Shown here: piece by piece, positions 26,038-36,683 of the stretch | Layout of the letters: each line of letters starts with the position of its first letter | Position numbering within the stretch: the stretch's first letter is position 1 | DNA from: Buxus sempervirens | Lineage: Eukaryota > Streptophyta > Magnoliopsida > Buxales > Buxaceae | Reading direction: 5' to 3' | Assembly (NCBI GenBank): GCA_947561395.2 | Contig: CANNZS020000171.1 | Coordinates: forward strand, 5,001 to 69,000 | Length of the DNA: 64,000 bases | Made by a program: the position numbers and the translations under genes | Notes under the pieces: model-generated | The model's input: only the letters and a program-made list of their open reading frames with translations | Database searches by the model: none | Told to the model about the DNA's origin: nothing

Positions 26038-26237
26038 NNNNNNNNNNNNNNNNNNNNNNNNNNNNNNNNNNNNNNNNNNNNNNNNNNNNNNNNNNNNNNN
26101 NNNNNNNNNNNNNNNNNNNNNNNNNNNNNNNNNNNNNNNNNNNNNNNNNNNNNNNNNNNNNNNNNNNNNNNNNNNNNNNNNNNNNNNNNNNNNNNNNNNN
26201 NNNNNNNNNNNNNNNNNNNNNNNNNNNNNNNNNNNNN
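26038..26237. other. Assembly gap, exactly 200 N
   Basis: This is a run of 200 Ns between blocks 1 and 2. The identical length of the second run shows an arbitrary scaffolding gap, not a measured distance. Confidence 0.99.
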
Positions 26238-29207
26238 GCTCGGTCGGGAACCGGACTAGGCCCTTTCCCACCACTACTCGGCTTAACTGACGGAACTACA
26301 CTTGATATAAGGCTTCAAAGCCTACGTGCTACAAAAGATATCTTTTATATTATAGTTATAGAAGATAGATTCAGATTGAAGAGTCGCTCTTGTGCAAGAG
26401 AGTCTGACAGAGAAGAAACCACCGCCCTTAGGTACCTTACGTGGGTCGGTCAACGGTGGCTACCTCGAGACTATATTTCGCACAAGAGAAACCGTTTCAT
26501 AAGAAGAGAATCCTTCTTATGGCTCGGCTCTCTTCTTTTACCTATATTTTTTATCTAGTTTTATTTTATTTCTTTTTCTTCTTATCCTCTGTAGGGTGCT
26601 GAGTAGGTTTCTGTAATGCCTTTGTTTCTTTATTAATATTATAAATTTTCTTCTTCTTTTAGATAAAACATTGGTATTCCCCGTCAGATTGATAACATCA
26701 GTATTCACCAACAACCCGTGAAAAGCTCTATTACGCCACAACTGATGCTAAGTATCGACAGAGATCTTTTCTTTCCGAAAGGGCTGCCTGCCTGTGCTTT
26801 CTGTTGAATGAAGGTGCGGATGACAACTGTCTGGAGCAGTTAGTGCTGATGATTGAGAAAGCCGTTATCCCACTCCACTGGAACTAAGAAAGATTCTAGT
26901 TATAATCTCATCAGTCGTGAGTGACCGTGACACGACGTCAGGCCGAGATGAGTGCGGCGAATAAGTAAATCAAAGACACGCTAGTAAAGGAGCAGGTCTG
27001 GATAAAAACCTTGTTTCGTAGGACGAGATTCATCCCGAATGAGATGGAACAATCAAAGCCCCATAGCCTATACCTAGTCCCACAGCCAAAGAATATCATT
27101 GAAGGAAGATGAAGATAGATTGGGGAAAAAGACTTCCTTAGTGATAGGATTGCCTCAAACTTACTTGTAGTCAATCTGAGTAGAGTAATCAGACTGAACG
27201 ATGATGCCTTGTTATATCATTACCTCAGTTCTATGTTCAGTTAATGTAGTCATTCTCTCTAGGTGTCTAGCCTGTCTGGTATTCTTTCACTTATCTTTCG
27301 CTCTCAATTCCGCTTCTATCTATATCTTCGCCCTGATCTTTTAGAAAATGCTAGGGCATGACTAACCGCTGTCCCACCAGAGTTGGTGGCGGTAGCGCTT
27401 CTCTGAGGTCCTGCGTGTGAGGTTGCAGAGCGCGCTAGGCGTGCATTGAGTTAAATTCCTTGCTTCTTGCGTAGCTGAATGGGACTGGTGTAGCGCGGGC
27501 TTGAGCTTTGGTTCGCTCGTACGTTTCATAGGGATATGTCTGCCAGAGGATCCCTGTGATTGCTAAAGTGAAGCTTTGTTTTATGTGGTTCCGACTGTAA
27601 ACCCAATGCTTGCTTTCTTTCTCCTTCTGCCCCATCTATTGACTTAGATGAGTATCGTTTTGAGCGTGAAACCCGCTCATTCAAAGTGGTCTTTGTTAGG
27701 GTCTTCGTCCCTTTGCTCTTTCCCAAAGAGGTAGGTGTTGTTATTTTGTGGTGGTAGCATGGGACTTCCATTTCGGTTGATTTCGCCCTAATATGGTGTG
27801 TGTCTGATCGAGATAGGACGCCTAACCGTATGGTGTAACATTCTGGGTCTTTGTCAGTGATAGGTTAAATTTATTCTGGAATGCCTAACACCGCCTCAGT
27901 TGACTTAACTGCTTGAGCAGCCCGATCAATTGATCAATACAGGGAAGTGGGAAGAGTTGGCCTTGTGTTCCATCCGGTCTAACAGCAGAAGGGACAAATG
28001 ATCGGGAATATTATTGAGGAGAGCGATAAAGGCACAGAGGGGTCAAGATCTCTATAGACTTCCCAGGGAAGTGGGGCAGTGGTCGAGTGTTCCATCACTT
28101 GTCCCCCCTTGTATTCCTCTCTCGGGTGTTCGGTTCGGTTGCTTGTCTTTCTATCAATGCATCTACAGCCGTTCGGAGCAGAGGTTCACCCCCGCTTATT
28201 AGAGATGGTATCCACGATGAAAGGGTTGCCCAGGGAGGTAAAATCTGTAAGGCTATTACGTATTAACAACCCTGCCCTGAAACACCTGTCAAAGTCTGCT
28301 GGGAATGTCGAAGTATATTATTTATGTATGAAGTCTCCTACTGGCTTGCTTGGCATCCTGTCTTGCCATCTCTCTTGGTCCTGCCGAGGGGAAGAGATTG
28401 GGCGGTAGCAGGCGGGTCCGGGATGGGGACCGGAAATCGACGTGAAAGGGGTGAAATGGGAAGCCAGAGACGCATTAGTTGTGCCTACTGCCTCCCGGGG
28501 CTAGGCGTAGCAACGAACGAATAGGGGTAAGAGGGTGGGGCCATTCGGATCGGATTCAAGGACTGGTGCGAAAGGAGATGGATCGGTCGAGAGCTTGGAT
28601 CCAGGTCATTGCTATGCTCGTTCGTACTCCTTGATGGATGGAGGGGAAGAATCTTGCTTGAGGTCAGCCGACGGGCACGGGTTTGGAACAAGGAGATGGC
28701 TGGGTTGATATCTGCGCCCTAGCATCGTAAGAGATAAGAGGTAGGGTTGGGCCAGTTGGTGCTAGCAGCCAAGAGAGAGAAAGAGATGGTTGGTTAAAAG
28801 GCCCCGGCATAGGAAGAAAGAATTGGTGGACTCGCTTCCCCATTGGTGAAGAGCAATGAGAAGGAGCTGTAAAAGCATTATGATAGAGTTAGCCATATTA
28901 CACTAGATAGAAGTAGAGCGCCTTGCGCGAGACCCAGCAAACAGACTACGCAAACAGAGGAGATTCAATCACGAAACCCCGTCTTTTTGGCTTCAAAAAT
29001 CAGATGATGGACAAGAAGAGGTCGCCCTATTAGTCAGTTTCGGCAGAGGACTTAAGTACATGAGTTGGATGCCCCGCCGCCTGTGCCTGTGAGGACTGCT
29101 TTCAATCAAAAGGAGATTAGAGATAAGCGACTTGCCTTCCTCAGGATTAGCCATCTTGGATGAATGCCCGGGAGTGTGTGTGAAGGGGGACATAGCAAGT
29201 AGTTTCA
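26238..29207. other. Unique part of block 2, no recognised gene
   Basis: This 3 kb lies outside the repeats. Open stretches include 26376-26558 (+, 60 codons), 26538-26741 (-, 67 codons, very rich in Lys and Arg), 26938-27174 (-, 78 codons, hydrophobic), 27526-27771 (-, 81 codons) and 28079-28408 (+, 109 codons, Cys- and Ser-rich start). I recognise none of them. The basic 67-codon frame looks ribosomal-protein-like in composition only. I saw no tRNA, rRNA or known mitochondrial gene. Confidence 0.4.
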
Positions 29208-29609
29208 GTGGAAGTGGAAGCAACAGCGAAACCAAAACTCAAATGGATCGTCATCACAAGTATAAAAAAAGTTCGCTTAGGGGGTACCTATAACGAGGGA
29301 AGCGAAGAGGCTGACTACCGGTGGAACCATCTTCGATACCCTTTTCATGGTTGGGTAGGTCCGAAGGGTCTAAGAAAAGGTAGCGCTATACAAGGGAGTT
29401 CGTCTGTGTTGAAGTGCCATCTGAGTACTTATATTCAGCCTCTCCTTGGGGTAACCACCACTGGTAGCCCTCCTGTTCCTTTATTTATGGTATTCTTTTG
29501 CGAGGGGAACCTCTATTTATGGTATTATTTAATTTATTTCCTTTATAGGATATTGAGACCGGACTTCGTTCACACAGTGAAAGCTAGGCCCTTGTCAGTG
29601 TTAGTTTGA
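29208..29609 (+). CDS. Unidentified 133-codon ORF with hydrophobic C-terminal half
   Basis: I do not recognise this reading frame. It starts 62 bases before the repeat boundary and runs into R, which shows that the boundary at 29270 is set by the end of block 1 and not by a biological junction. The N-terminal half is basic and Trp-containing (motif YPFHGWVGPKG). Roughly residues 88-116 are strongly hydrophobic and aromatic, enough for one or two membrane segments. It may be a chance mitochondrial ORF. No Shine-Dalgarno logic applies in plant mitochondria, so the start is simply the first ATG. Confidence 0.3.
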   Translation: MEVEATAKPKLKWIVITSIKKVRLGGTYNEGSEEADYRWNHLRYPFHGWVGPKGLRKGSAIQGSSSVLKCHLSTYIQPLLGVTTTGSPPVPLFMVFFCEGNLYLWYYLIYFLYRILRPDFVHTVKARPLSVLV

Positions 29610-29741
29610 TTATTATATTATAGTTTGCTTACTTACATGATAAGGGGAAAGGGAGAGGCGAGGTAGGGCCCTTTCAAACAGAGGGGAATATACTAAAGAA
29701 AGAGTACTAACAATAAAAAAGTAATACTTATTAAGTAATAA

Positions 29742-29805
29742 AGGATTTCTTTGAGTACTTTAAACTAAGGGTTCCCCGGGAACACACGTAACAAATGAAC
29801 TACCT
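29742..29805 (+). repeat. Hairpin-bearing dispersed repeat, member 1
   Basis: It shares with members 2 and 3 the core TTTAAACTAAGGG preceded by TTTGAGT. It continues into a hairpin GTTCCC-C-GGGAAC (29771-29783) and then ACGTAACAAATGAA, which also follows the hairpin of member 3 with few changes. Confidence 0.7.
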
Positions 29806-29867
29806 TTTGATAATAAATATAATATTTGTTAAGATAAAACTTATATTAATTATATTATTATAGTTTT

Positions 29868-29903
29868 AAAAGATACGTTTGAGTGCTTTAAACTAAGGGA
29901 GGA
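29868..29903 (+). repeat. Hairpin-bearing dispersed repeat, member 2 (short)
   Basis: It carries the left part AAGATACGTTTGAGTGCTTT and AAACTAAGGG, then diverges before the hairpin. It lies only about 65 bases after member 1. Confidence 0.65.
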
Positions 29904-29936
29904 TAAATGTGGGAAACACGAAAGCAGTTGTCAACT

Positions 29937-29984
29937 ACGATAGCTATAAGCGCATCCATTACGATAGCTATAAGCGCATCCATT
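29937..29984. repeat. Two perfect 24-bp tandem units
   Basis: The unit ACGATAGCTATAAGCGCATC plus CATT occurs twice without mismatch. Confidence 0.95.
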
Positions 29985-30419
29985 GGCTTGTGAAACTGTC
30001 TCATCTCTTCCACTTGAGCAAGGGCAAGGACTTTGTGAACCACAAGAAGGGGATGAGAGACAGATAAAGACATATATTTACATCGAGATATATAATATAA
30101 TAATAAAGAAAGAAAGCGAATTAACAATAGACTTTAGAATTGAAATATAATAAAAGGTAGTTAGGTCAGTAATATATATTATAATAAAAATCTAAACGAT
30201 ACGCAAGCCGGATACGAGTATTAGTATTCATAGGCAAGCCCTTCCCCATCGAGCATGAATTAAGATGACGACAAGCAACGAAGAAAACGAAAAGAACCTC
30301 TGTGAACAGAAGCTTTTTTCGGTTCATTCGAGTGCTCTTGTTATATAAATATATACAATAGCCGTTTTGGTGACATCGACAACAAGAAAGGCGGTCCAAC
30401 CGAGAACTAAGAGAAAGGG
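29985..30419. other. AT-rich spacer, no recognised gene
   Basis: It contains runs of TATATA near 30085-30110 and 30170-30190. Two minus-strand open stretches (29888-30127, 79 codons; 30166-30444, 92 codons) show no known domain. Confidence 0.4.
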
Positions 30420-31880
30420 CACTTGGTTGGCTTCCTCTCATCACGATCTGGAGGGAGGAAAGTAGGCTTTTTTGTCCTCAAGCTGATTTCGAAACGGGGA
30501 TTGACATCAAAAGTAGATCGAGCGTGGATGCGTGCATTCTTTGGAATCCGATTCAAGCTCAGATTCAAGAGGGGCGGTTTTCTTCAATCCAGTGGTTTTG
30601 GCTTTCGCTTTTCCAACAGGTGAATGAGATCAAATTGGGAATCTTCTATGAAAGAAGGGATTTTCGGCTTCACTTGATTTTCTAACCTTGGAGCTCGTCC
30701 AAAACGATCAGCCTTTTGATCCCGTTTTGTGACACTGGCCAACCACTTCATTCAACCGGATCGGGGAAGGGAACTCAAACTTTTTCGGTCTGGCCTCAGG
30801 TTGTAGCATTCTTTGGTGTCGGATTCTGGCTCAGAGGAAAGGGGCGGTTTGGAGAAATCCATTGATTGGGTTTGGCTTTTGCTTTTCTCATCCAACCGGT
30901 CAGTTCAATCTGAACGAGAAGACTTTTGAAAACATAGGATTGCGGCCTTTTGAGACGGATCTTGGCCCTTTTCCTCTGAGGTTTGACCTGCCTCCTGCCT
31001 TTGACCCGAATCTATCCTTTCCAAACTATCTTGCTAGGCCGGGTTTAAGCCCGGAAATCACATTCTGTTCTGGTCAGTTTTGACATTCAGGCTTCTCAAA
31101 TCTATTTTATTAGGACAAAACTGGTCATTTCAGCGATGTTTCGATTGAAGCGCTATCAGGGGATGACCCCAATTGAAGATATCGATTGGTTAAGGTTTTT
31201 GGTTCTGGGATCTGATTGCAGCTCGGAGTGTGAAGAAGAGGAATGCCTCAATTTCTGCATTTAGGCAAGAAAAGCCAACTGTTTTGGGTTCAGATTCGGG
31301 GTCAGAGGAAAGTCGAAGTCAAGCCGTGGAGTTCAATCCTCTGTGTCCCCATCAGAGAAGGCACGAATCTTTAGTTCTGGCTGGCCTAAGGTTTGAGCAT
31401 GATTTGGGTTCAGCTGGAATCGGGATTTCAGTTCACACCTTCCGATCCAACAGGGGAATGAGATCAAAGAGGTGAATCTTGTTTGAAAGAAGGGGTTTGA
31501 GCCCTGATAGCGCGGTTGATTATGAATAGTAGGAAGGGGTACGCGAGCGGGTTCACAATAGATCTTATTCTAGATAGAAATGGCCAGCAAATGGACATCA
31601 GTCCTTCTTCGGTTTTGTCTCCCATCGTTCACGAGAAAGGGGCTCAGATGAAGCCAAGCAAATCGGCAACAAAGGCAGCTTTCGGCGGAGGAAAGTCTCC
31701 AACCCCTTGGACTGAGCTTTGGGCTAGGTTGGGCATTTGACTCGTTGGGCCAATAAGGCAGCCGGGATAGTCTTGTTCCGGTTTGTGTTCCGTCCCGCTC
31801 TGTGTGATGTGGAAGAGCGAGCAAGAATCTCGAGTTAGGTCTGTCCGAAGGTGGGAGCAGGATTTTGGTTCAGTTCAAAG
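30420..31880 (+). repeat. Field of degenerate interspersed repeats with open fragments
   Basis: A loose unit recurs at about 30520-30610, 30785-30890, 31280-31330, 31370-31430 and 31830-31880. Its elements are a gtctggcct-like block, a gcattctttgg or gcatgatttgg block, and a GATTCxGGxTCAGAGG block. A second block around GAATGAGATCAAA plus GAAAGAAGG occurs near 30622 and 31457. Between them are open frames of 66, 73, 81 and 74 codons (30423-30623, 30862-31083, 31230-31475, 31516-31740) in different phases. The repeating SDSGSEE-type peptide suggests decay of a repetitive coding sequence, perhaps of nuclear origin. I cannot name the parent gene. Confidence 0.55.
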
Positions 31881-34500
31881 ACAGGAAAGGAAGTGAATTA
31901 ACGATTGAATAAACGGATTATTTTGCCTTGCTTCCTAGTTACTAAGATTAGCTCACCAGGAAAGAATAAATAATGGGGTCTCATCTTGAGTGAAGGGATT
32001 CGAGGTCCCTTAAAAAGCATGATTCAAAAGATACAATAGCCGCGAAACGGCAACGAAAGAGCTTTGAAAACTTGAAGTATCGATACCAGCACCCTCGGTC
32101 AAAGAAATGCTTTAAGGAAGAAGAAGTAGTTCATTCCAGTCCTTTCAGGAAAGCCCGCCAGTCTTCCTCTTCAGGCTGCAAAGTATGGGCGAGCACGAAC
32201 TATCCTCACTGAGGCTAGAATAGATTAGAGCACGGTTCTCAACACTCAATGGAGAATCTCCGACCAATGAAAAAGAAAGATGAGAAGGCAACGCTTGCAG
32301 CGAGGAAAGGAATTAGTGAACGAGTTAGAGGTAGCGAACTGAAGCCTTAAATTCATTTTATAACTTTAAATAGTATGTCCCGCAGGGATTAAAAAACCCT
32401 GTTTGTTGGTGAGGGGATCGAACTTCAAGCAGTAGGTAGCGAACTTCCAGTAATACATTCCCGACCGACTTCCATCTAGATTAGCCGGAAAGTCCTGTTG
32501 CGAGCGAATAAGAGAGGCGGTCTTCGACCTCAATATAGCCCGCTGTACTTCCTGAAATAGAGAAACTCGATCGAGGAAAATATGGATCACCTTTCTCGAG
32601 GCAATTGAATGATCGTTCAAATCTCGCAATTGAATGAAAGCAAGGTCAGTCAGTGCTGAGAATATAAAATGCTATAGTATTTTATTAGGCCTCCAAATGA
32701 AAATGGTATCCGTGCTGGGATGAATGACCCGTCCTTAGGCCGACAGAGGAGTTAATGCCGGGGATAGATTCAATTAACTATTCATATGCCGCTCGCTGTC
32801 TTCGATGAGAAGGAATTGGCCAGCTTTCAAAGGTGAAATGAAATTAAGATGAGTAACTCACTGAAGGTTGCTCTTGCAGACTTGACTGAGGAAAGTAGCT
32901 AACTTCATATGGATTAATTAGTGGGAAGGATAGGGGCAACTTAAAATCCAAGTCGTCAAAGTCCTAACCTGGAAATATTCCCGAGAAGACCAACTAATAA
33001 GCGAGGAAACAGCTTTTCAAACTACTTAATGGGGACGGGATGAGACAGAATAAAATGGGATTTACGCAAGCATAATGCCCGTATAATTCGTTTTGTTCAA
33101 CTTCAGTGAGGAACACTCCATTTCATAGGAAAATCCTAATCCTGTAGTTAGGCAAGGAAGCCAATCCCGTAGTTAGCTCTTCCCCTTTCAACCGGTCGGG
33201 GCAAGAGAACTCCACTCCAAGCAGTCTACGAAAGTAAGGTTGTTATGAAGGATAAACTGAGAAAGAAAGTCGTTAAAGTCCTAGCCTGGAAATTCTTCCT
33301 AAAAGGCTAGGTTTGAAATCGAAATGGAGTGGACTATACCTTTGTATTTGAAGTGGACTGGCAATAACTCGTTATGTTCTATTCGAAGGTTTTCCCAAGC
33401 GGGAAAGAAGAGAAGGCGATAGTCAATATCGTGTATTGGTATTTGTACTTCGAGATCAAATAATTAGTATTATTACTTTTCAATTCAATAATTGGCTTCG
33501 AAACCAAATATCATATCTCAATTCAATTCGTATTTCTTTCTTTCGGAAAAATAAAAGGATTAAGATTAGTACAAAACATTCCCTTTTTCTTCGCTTCATC
33601 TTGACTTAGGAACATGGATTTGAGTTGACCGAGCAGTTTACCGTTCGAAAAGAAGCTCACCTTCGATTCGCCATCGTACAGCTCACGTAGTACTATCTGG
33701 TAAGAAATTCTTATGCCAGCGAAATACAAGACTTTCCTTCCCTGCTTGAACTGGCTTCGCCTGTCTTATCACTTCATTCCAGGGCGTAGAATCATGCTTA
33801 GAATTCGAATTCCTTCTATATGGAATGTTCAAATAGTAATTCTCAAACACCGTCTTTTTGTTCATTTTCGGATTTACTTGAGGAATTCCATCGTGTAACT
33901 TGAGTGAAAGACCATCCAATGGGTTTGTCTTCCCTGTTTAAACCCGGCATAGTGAATCTAATACATAGTGAATCAAGTAAGTAAACTCCCTTAGTAGAGT
34001 GCCTTGCCAACTTATCGCTTTTCGGGCGTAGAAGCCCCTACTTGAGCTACTTTTGATCACCGGGCCGGGGAGATGAAACTTACCAGATTTCCCCTTTGAC
34101 TGAGACGGATTGAATCGGATTAAATAGATAAAACTAGTCCATCTCCTTAACCATCTAGACTCTTTCTGAATGTCTCGCGTCTTAAACTTCCATCTATCTA
34201 TTCCAAGGCAATCATCCTCGCGACTTCCTTCTATCTATAGAAGTGAGTTATGAGTTATATACGTGAGTTAAGCAACTTCCCTTCGATCTATATACGTGAG
34301 TTATTGTCCGCATCTATGTGATTTCTTTTAATTAATATCTTTATTTATTTATGCCAATTTGACGTTCTCAAACGAGAGCTTTTTTTCGATCAAAGAGAAA
34401 AGATCCGATTCGGGATCGATAGCACTGTTCACAGTTCAAACTTCCTTCGCCTGCTAACAACCAGGGACAGAGACTGCCTTACTTGACTGGCTCACTACTT
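31881..34500. other. Spacer without recognised gene
   Basis: Open stretches are short and unassigned: 32366-32629 (-, 87 codons), 33683-33919 (-, 78 codons) and 33523-33729 (-, 68 codons), the last two overlapping in different frames. A ~40-base segment with AAAGTCCTA-CCTGGAAAT is present twice (about 32957-32985 and 33274-33300). GTAGTTAG recurs near 33136 and 33168, and a TATACGTGAGTTA motif recurs near 34258 and 34291. These look like short mitochondrial duplications. Confidence 0.45.
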
Positions 34501-34538
34501 ACTATCTATAAACCATAAAGATAAAGCATTGGTACCGT

Positions 34539-34920
34539 ACTGGCTTGCCCGGAATGCAAGGACTGATTGGAATGACTCACTGATTGGCTTGCTTGCTTTC
34601 CCGCACCGACCGAATTGCTTTCCTTGGACTGCTACTGTACTGCTTCGCTTTCAAAGGAATGCCCTTACTATACTATTGTTAAGGATAGAAAATCTTCCCT
34701 CTCAACAAGCCATAGGGCTTGATAAGACCGATCTCTATCATATAAAATTCCCACATCCGATTCGTAAACAGACAGGAGACAGGCAAGAAAGTCACTAGAA
34801 GCACCGGAATTACTACCACCGACTGGCTTGCCCGGAATACCAGGACTGATACCGACAGACTGCTTTCAACCGCTTTGCTACTGGTTCGCTTGGAATGAAC
34901 CCTTACTGCATTGCTAGCGT
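34539..34920. repeat. Degenerate ~130-bp duplication
   Basis: CTGGCTTGCCCGGAAT starts both a first unit near 34539-34680 and a second near 34822-34920. Both units continue with AGGACTGAT, then TGCTTTC, TGCTACTG, TTCGCTT and CCCTTACT in the same order with indels. The intervening ORFs (34529-34798 + and 34679-34972 -) are not recognised. Confidence 0.55.
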
Positions 34921-35228
34921 TGGAGAGCCTTACCCTCCCGGAGTGATCTTTTCCTAACACTAGAAATATCATTCATATTGAAAACGATATATAAACTTCA
35001 AGGGAATAAGCTACTTTAATAGTAAAACTTCTACCCCGTGAGAGTTGCTTGCCAGTCGTAATGCCTTCCCCCGTCAGTTCCTAGGCAGTAAGAAAGTACC
35101 AGGGCGACTCCGGTTTCAGCTTGACTCCCCGGAGTTTCTACCAAACCAAAGAAAGCCGTGATTCTAATCGGTCTTTTTCTTTTTCTTCTTTTTCTTTTCT
35201 TCTTCTTTTTTTCCCCTAAGACTAAAAA

Positions 35229-35292
35229 AGGATACGTTTGAGTGCTTTAAACTAAGGGTTCCACCAGGAACCCACGAAACAAATGAAATAGC
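35229..35292 (+). repeat. Hairpin-bearing dispersed repeat, member 3
   Basis: It has the same core as members 1 and 2, then a perfect hairpin GGGTTCC-ACCA-GGAACCC at 35256-35273, then CGAAACAAATGAAATAG. A polypyrimidine tract of about 45 bases (35171-35215) lies just upstream. Confidence 0.75.
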
Positions 35293-35324
35293 TTGAGAAA
35301 AACTATGAGTTAAGACGTAAGAGG

Positions 35325-35363
35325 AGAGTCTTTCGAGTAGAGTCTTTCGAGTAGAGTCTTTCG
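35325..35363. repeat. 14-bp tandem repeat, ~2.8 units
   Basis: The unit AGTAGAGTCTTTCG is repeated head to tail, with an incomplete first unit. Confidence 0.9.
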
Positions 35364-36422
35364 TTGCTTAGCAAGAGATATTTATTTATATAAAGTTATA
35401 TTATAAGAGAAAGAGGCCTAGGAACGTGAACACGAGGCAGGCGCCTAGGAAGAACGTGAAAACAAGGCTTTGATAAGTGCTTTCCGCGTTCGTTTCATCG
35501 GATGGATGGGCGGTCACAACAAGAGATGATACACAGGAATGGGAAGTAGGTCGATTGATCCATAGCATATGTGTCGTCGAGGAATCACCGGTATTGATCT
35601 CATTCATTCAGTGAGACAAAACAACACCTTCTGGAGTGTTCGTGCCCAACTACTTGCACTGTGGGAACTGTACGTGTTGACTTTGTTGAAACCGTTAGCG
35701 ATTATGAGTTATATGAGTCCCCGCCAACCATTGATGAGTTCCCCACCATTAGCTCTAGCTTCCCTTGATGCTTATCTGCGCCTGTGCAAAGCAGCATATT
35801 ATTTTTAATCATGCCTGACACACGTATACTAAAAGCTGCTAAGCCGGGTCCTATGCCTACTTTCTTCTTTCAAAACTACTCCTCAGGATTCGAAGTGCTA
35901 TTATCCCGTTGTTCCGACTCATTCATTCCGATCGATCGTAGCGAGGCTCGTAAGTAAGAGTAAGGAGTGAAACTGCTTGACCATAGGGAAAGGATTGCTT
36001 TATAGCATTTATTGCATGAATATAGCTTTGAATATAGCTTAATGAGGTGAGGAGAGAAATCCAAAGCACTAACAACTCTAAAGTCTTATTGATATGTTTC
36101 TTATTATGCTTGAATGGGGCCCCATATATCGCTACAGAACCTCTAAAGGGCTCGCTTGTTATCGCTACGCTATCGCTACGCTACAGGCTTATTTCATAAT
36201 CTAATCCCTACGGTACCTTCAACAGTAGTTTCCATTTGAGCTACCATTTGAATAAGAGGAGTGAAACTGCTCGACCATAAGGTAAGGACAGTCATAAAGC
36301 CAGGAGAAAGGAAGCAAAGAGAAGACAATCTTATGCTCGGAGTCATTGGCTGCGGGTTAATCTCTCTCTCTAAAGGTCTTTTCAAGTGCAATCCTACAAG
36401 TATCAGCAAGTGAGCCCAACCC
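35364..36422. other. Spacer without recognised gene
   Basis: A 23-26 base segment, GGAGTGAAACTGCT plus TGACCATA or CGACCATA, occurs twice (near 35964 and 36258). An 11-base unit ATCGCTACGCT is doubled near 36161-36182. The plus-strand ORF 35569-35808 (79 codons) and others here are unassigned. A second frame near 35685-35765 is acidic and open, but I do not recognise it. Confidence 0.4.
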
Positions 36423-36683
36423 TTATAGATAGAGCATTTTCGGGGAGTAGCTCTTCAGCCAGCGACTGTAGTATCTTCCTAGAACCTTCTTTCGAAAACT
36501 TACACCGAAGAGTCCTGACAAATGATGATTGAGACGAGATTCGGCATTTTTGAACCACGAAACGCTCGGTTTCCATTTCGGTTGTAGGTGTAACCAACCC
36601 GCTGTTAAGGATATTATATAAATAAATAATAGAAAAAGAGCTCCAGTATAAAGAGCAAGGGATACTCGGGAGAGGTTTCTCAC
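36423..36683 (-). pseudogene. psaB: Plastid psaB fragment inside a chimeric membrane ORF
   Basis: About 50 codons (36501-36660) match the N-terminal part of the photosystem I core protein PsaB: TGALFLLF, a hydrophobic stretch, then [20 protein letters not shown] and [13 protein letters not shown]. The match stops abruptly after GVS, where PsaB normally continues into its next conserved block. The frame runs on for about 26 foreign codons rich in Arg, Lys and Tyr, and the first nine codons are also foreign. It is therefore a plastid-to-mitochondrion transfer reduced to a chimeric 86-codon ORF with one transmembrane segment. It cannot function in photosystem I. Expression is unknown. Confidence 0.85.

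Noticed and set aside
35325..35363. CRISPR-like array
   Set aside because: The 14-bp and 24-bp repeats are contiguous tandems without spacers, in organellar DNA.
36423..36683. Functional photosystem I gene
   Set aside because: Only about 50 codons of psaB remain, fused to foreign codons.
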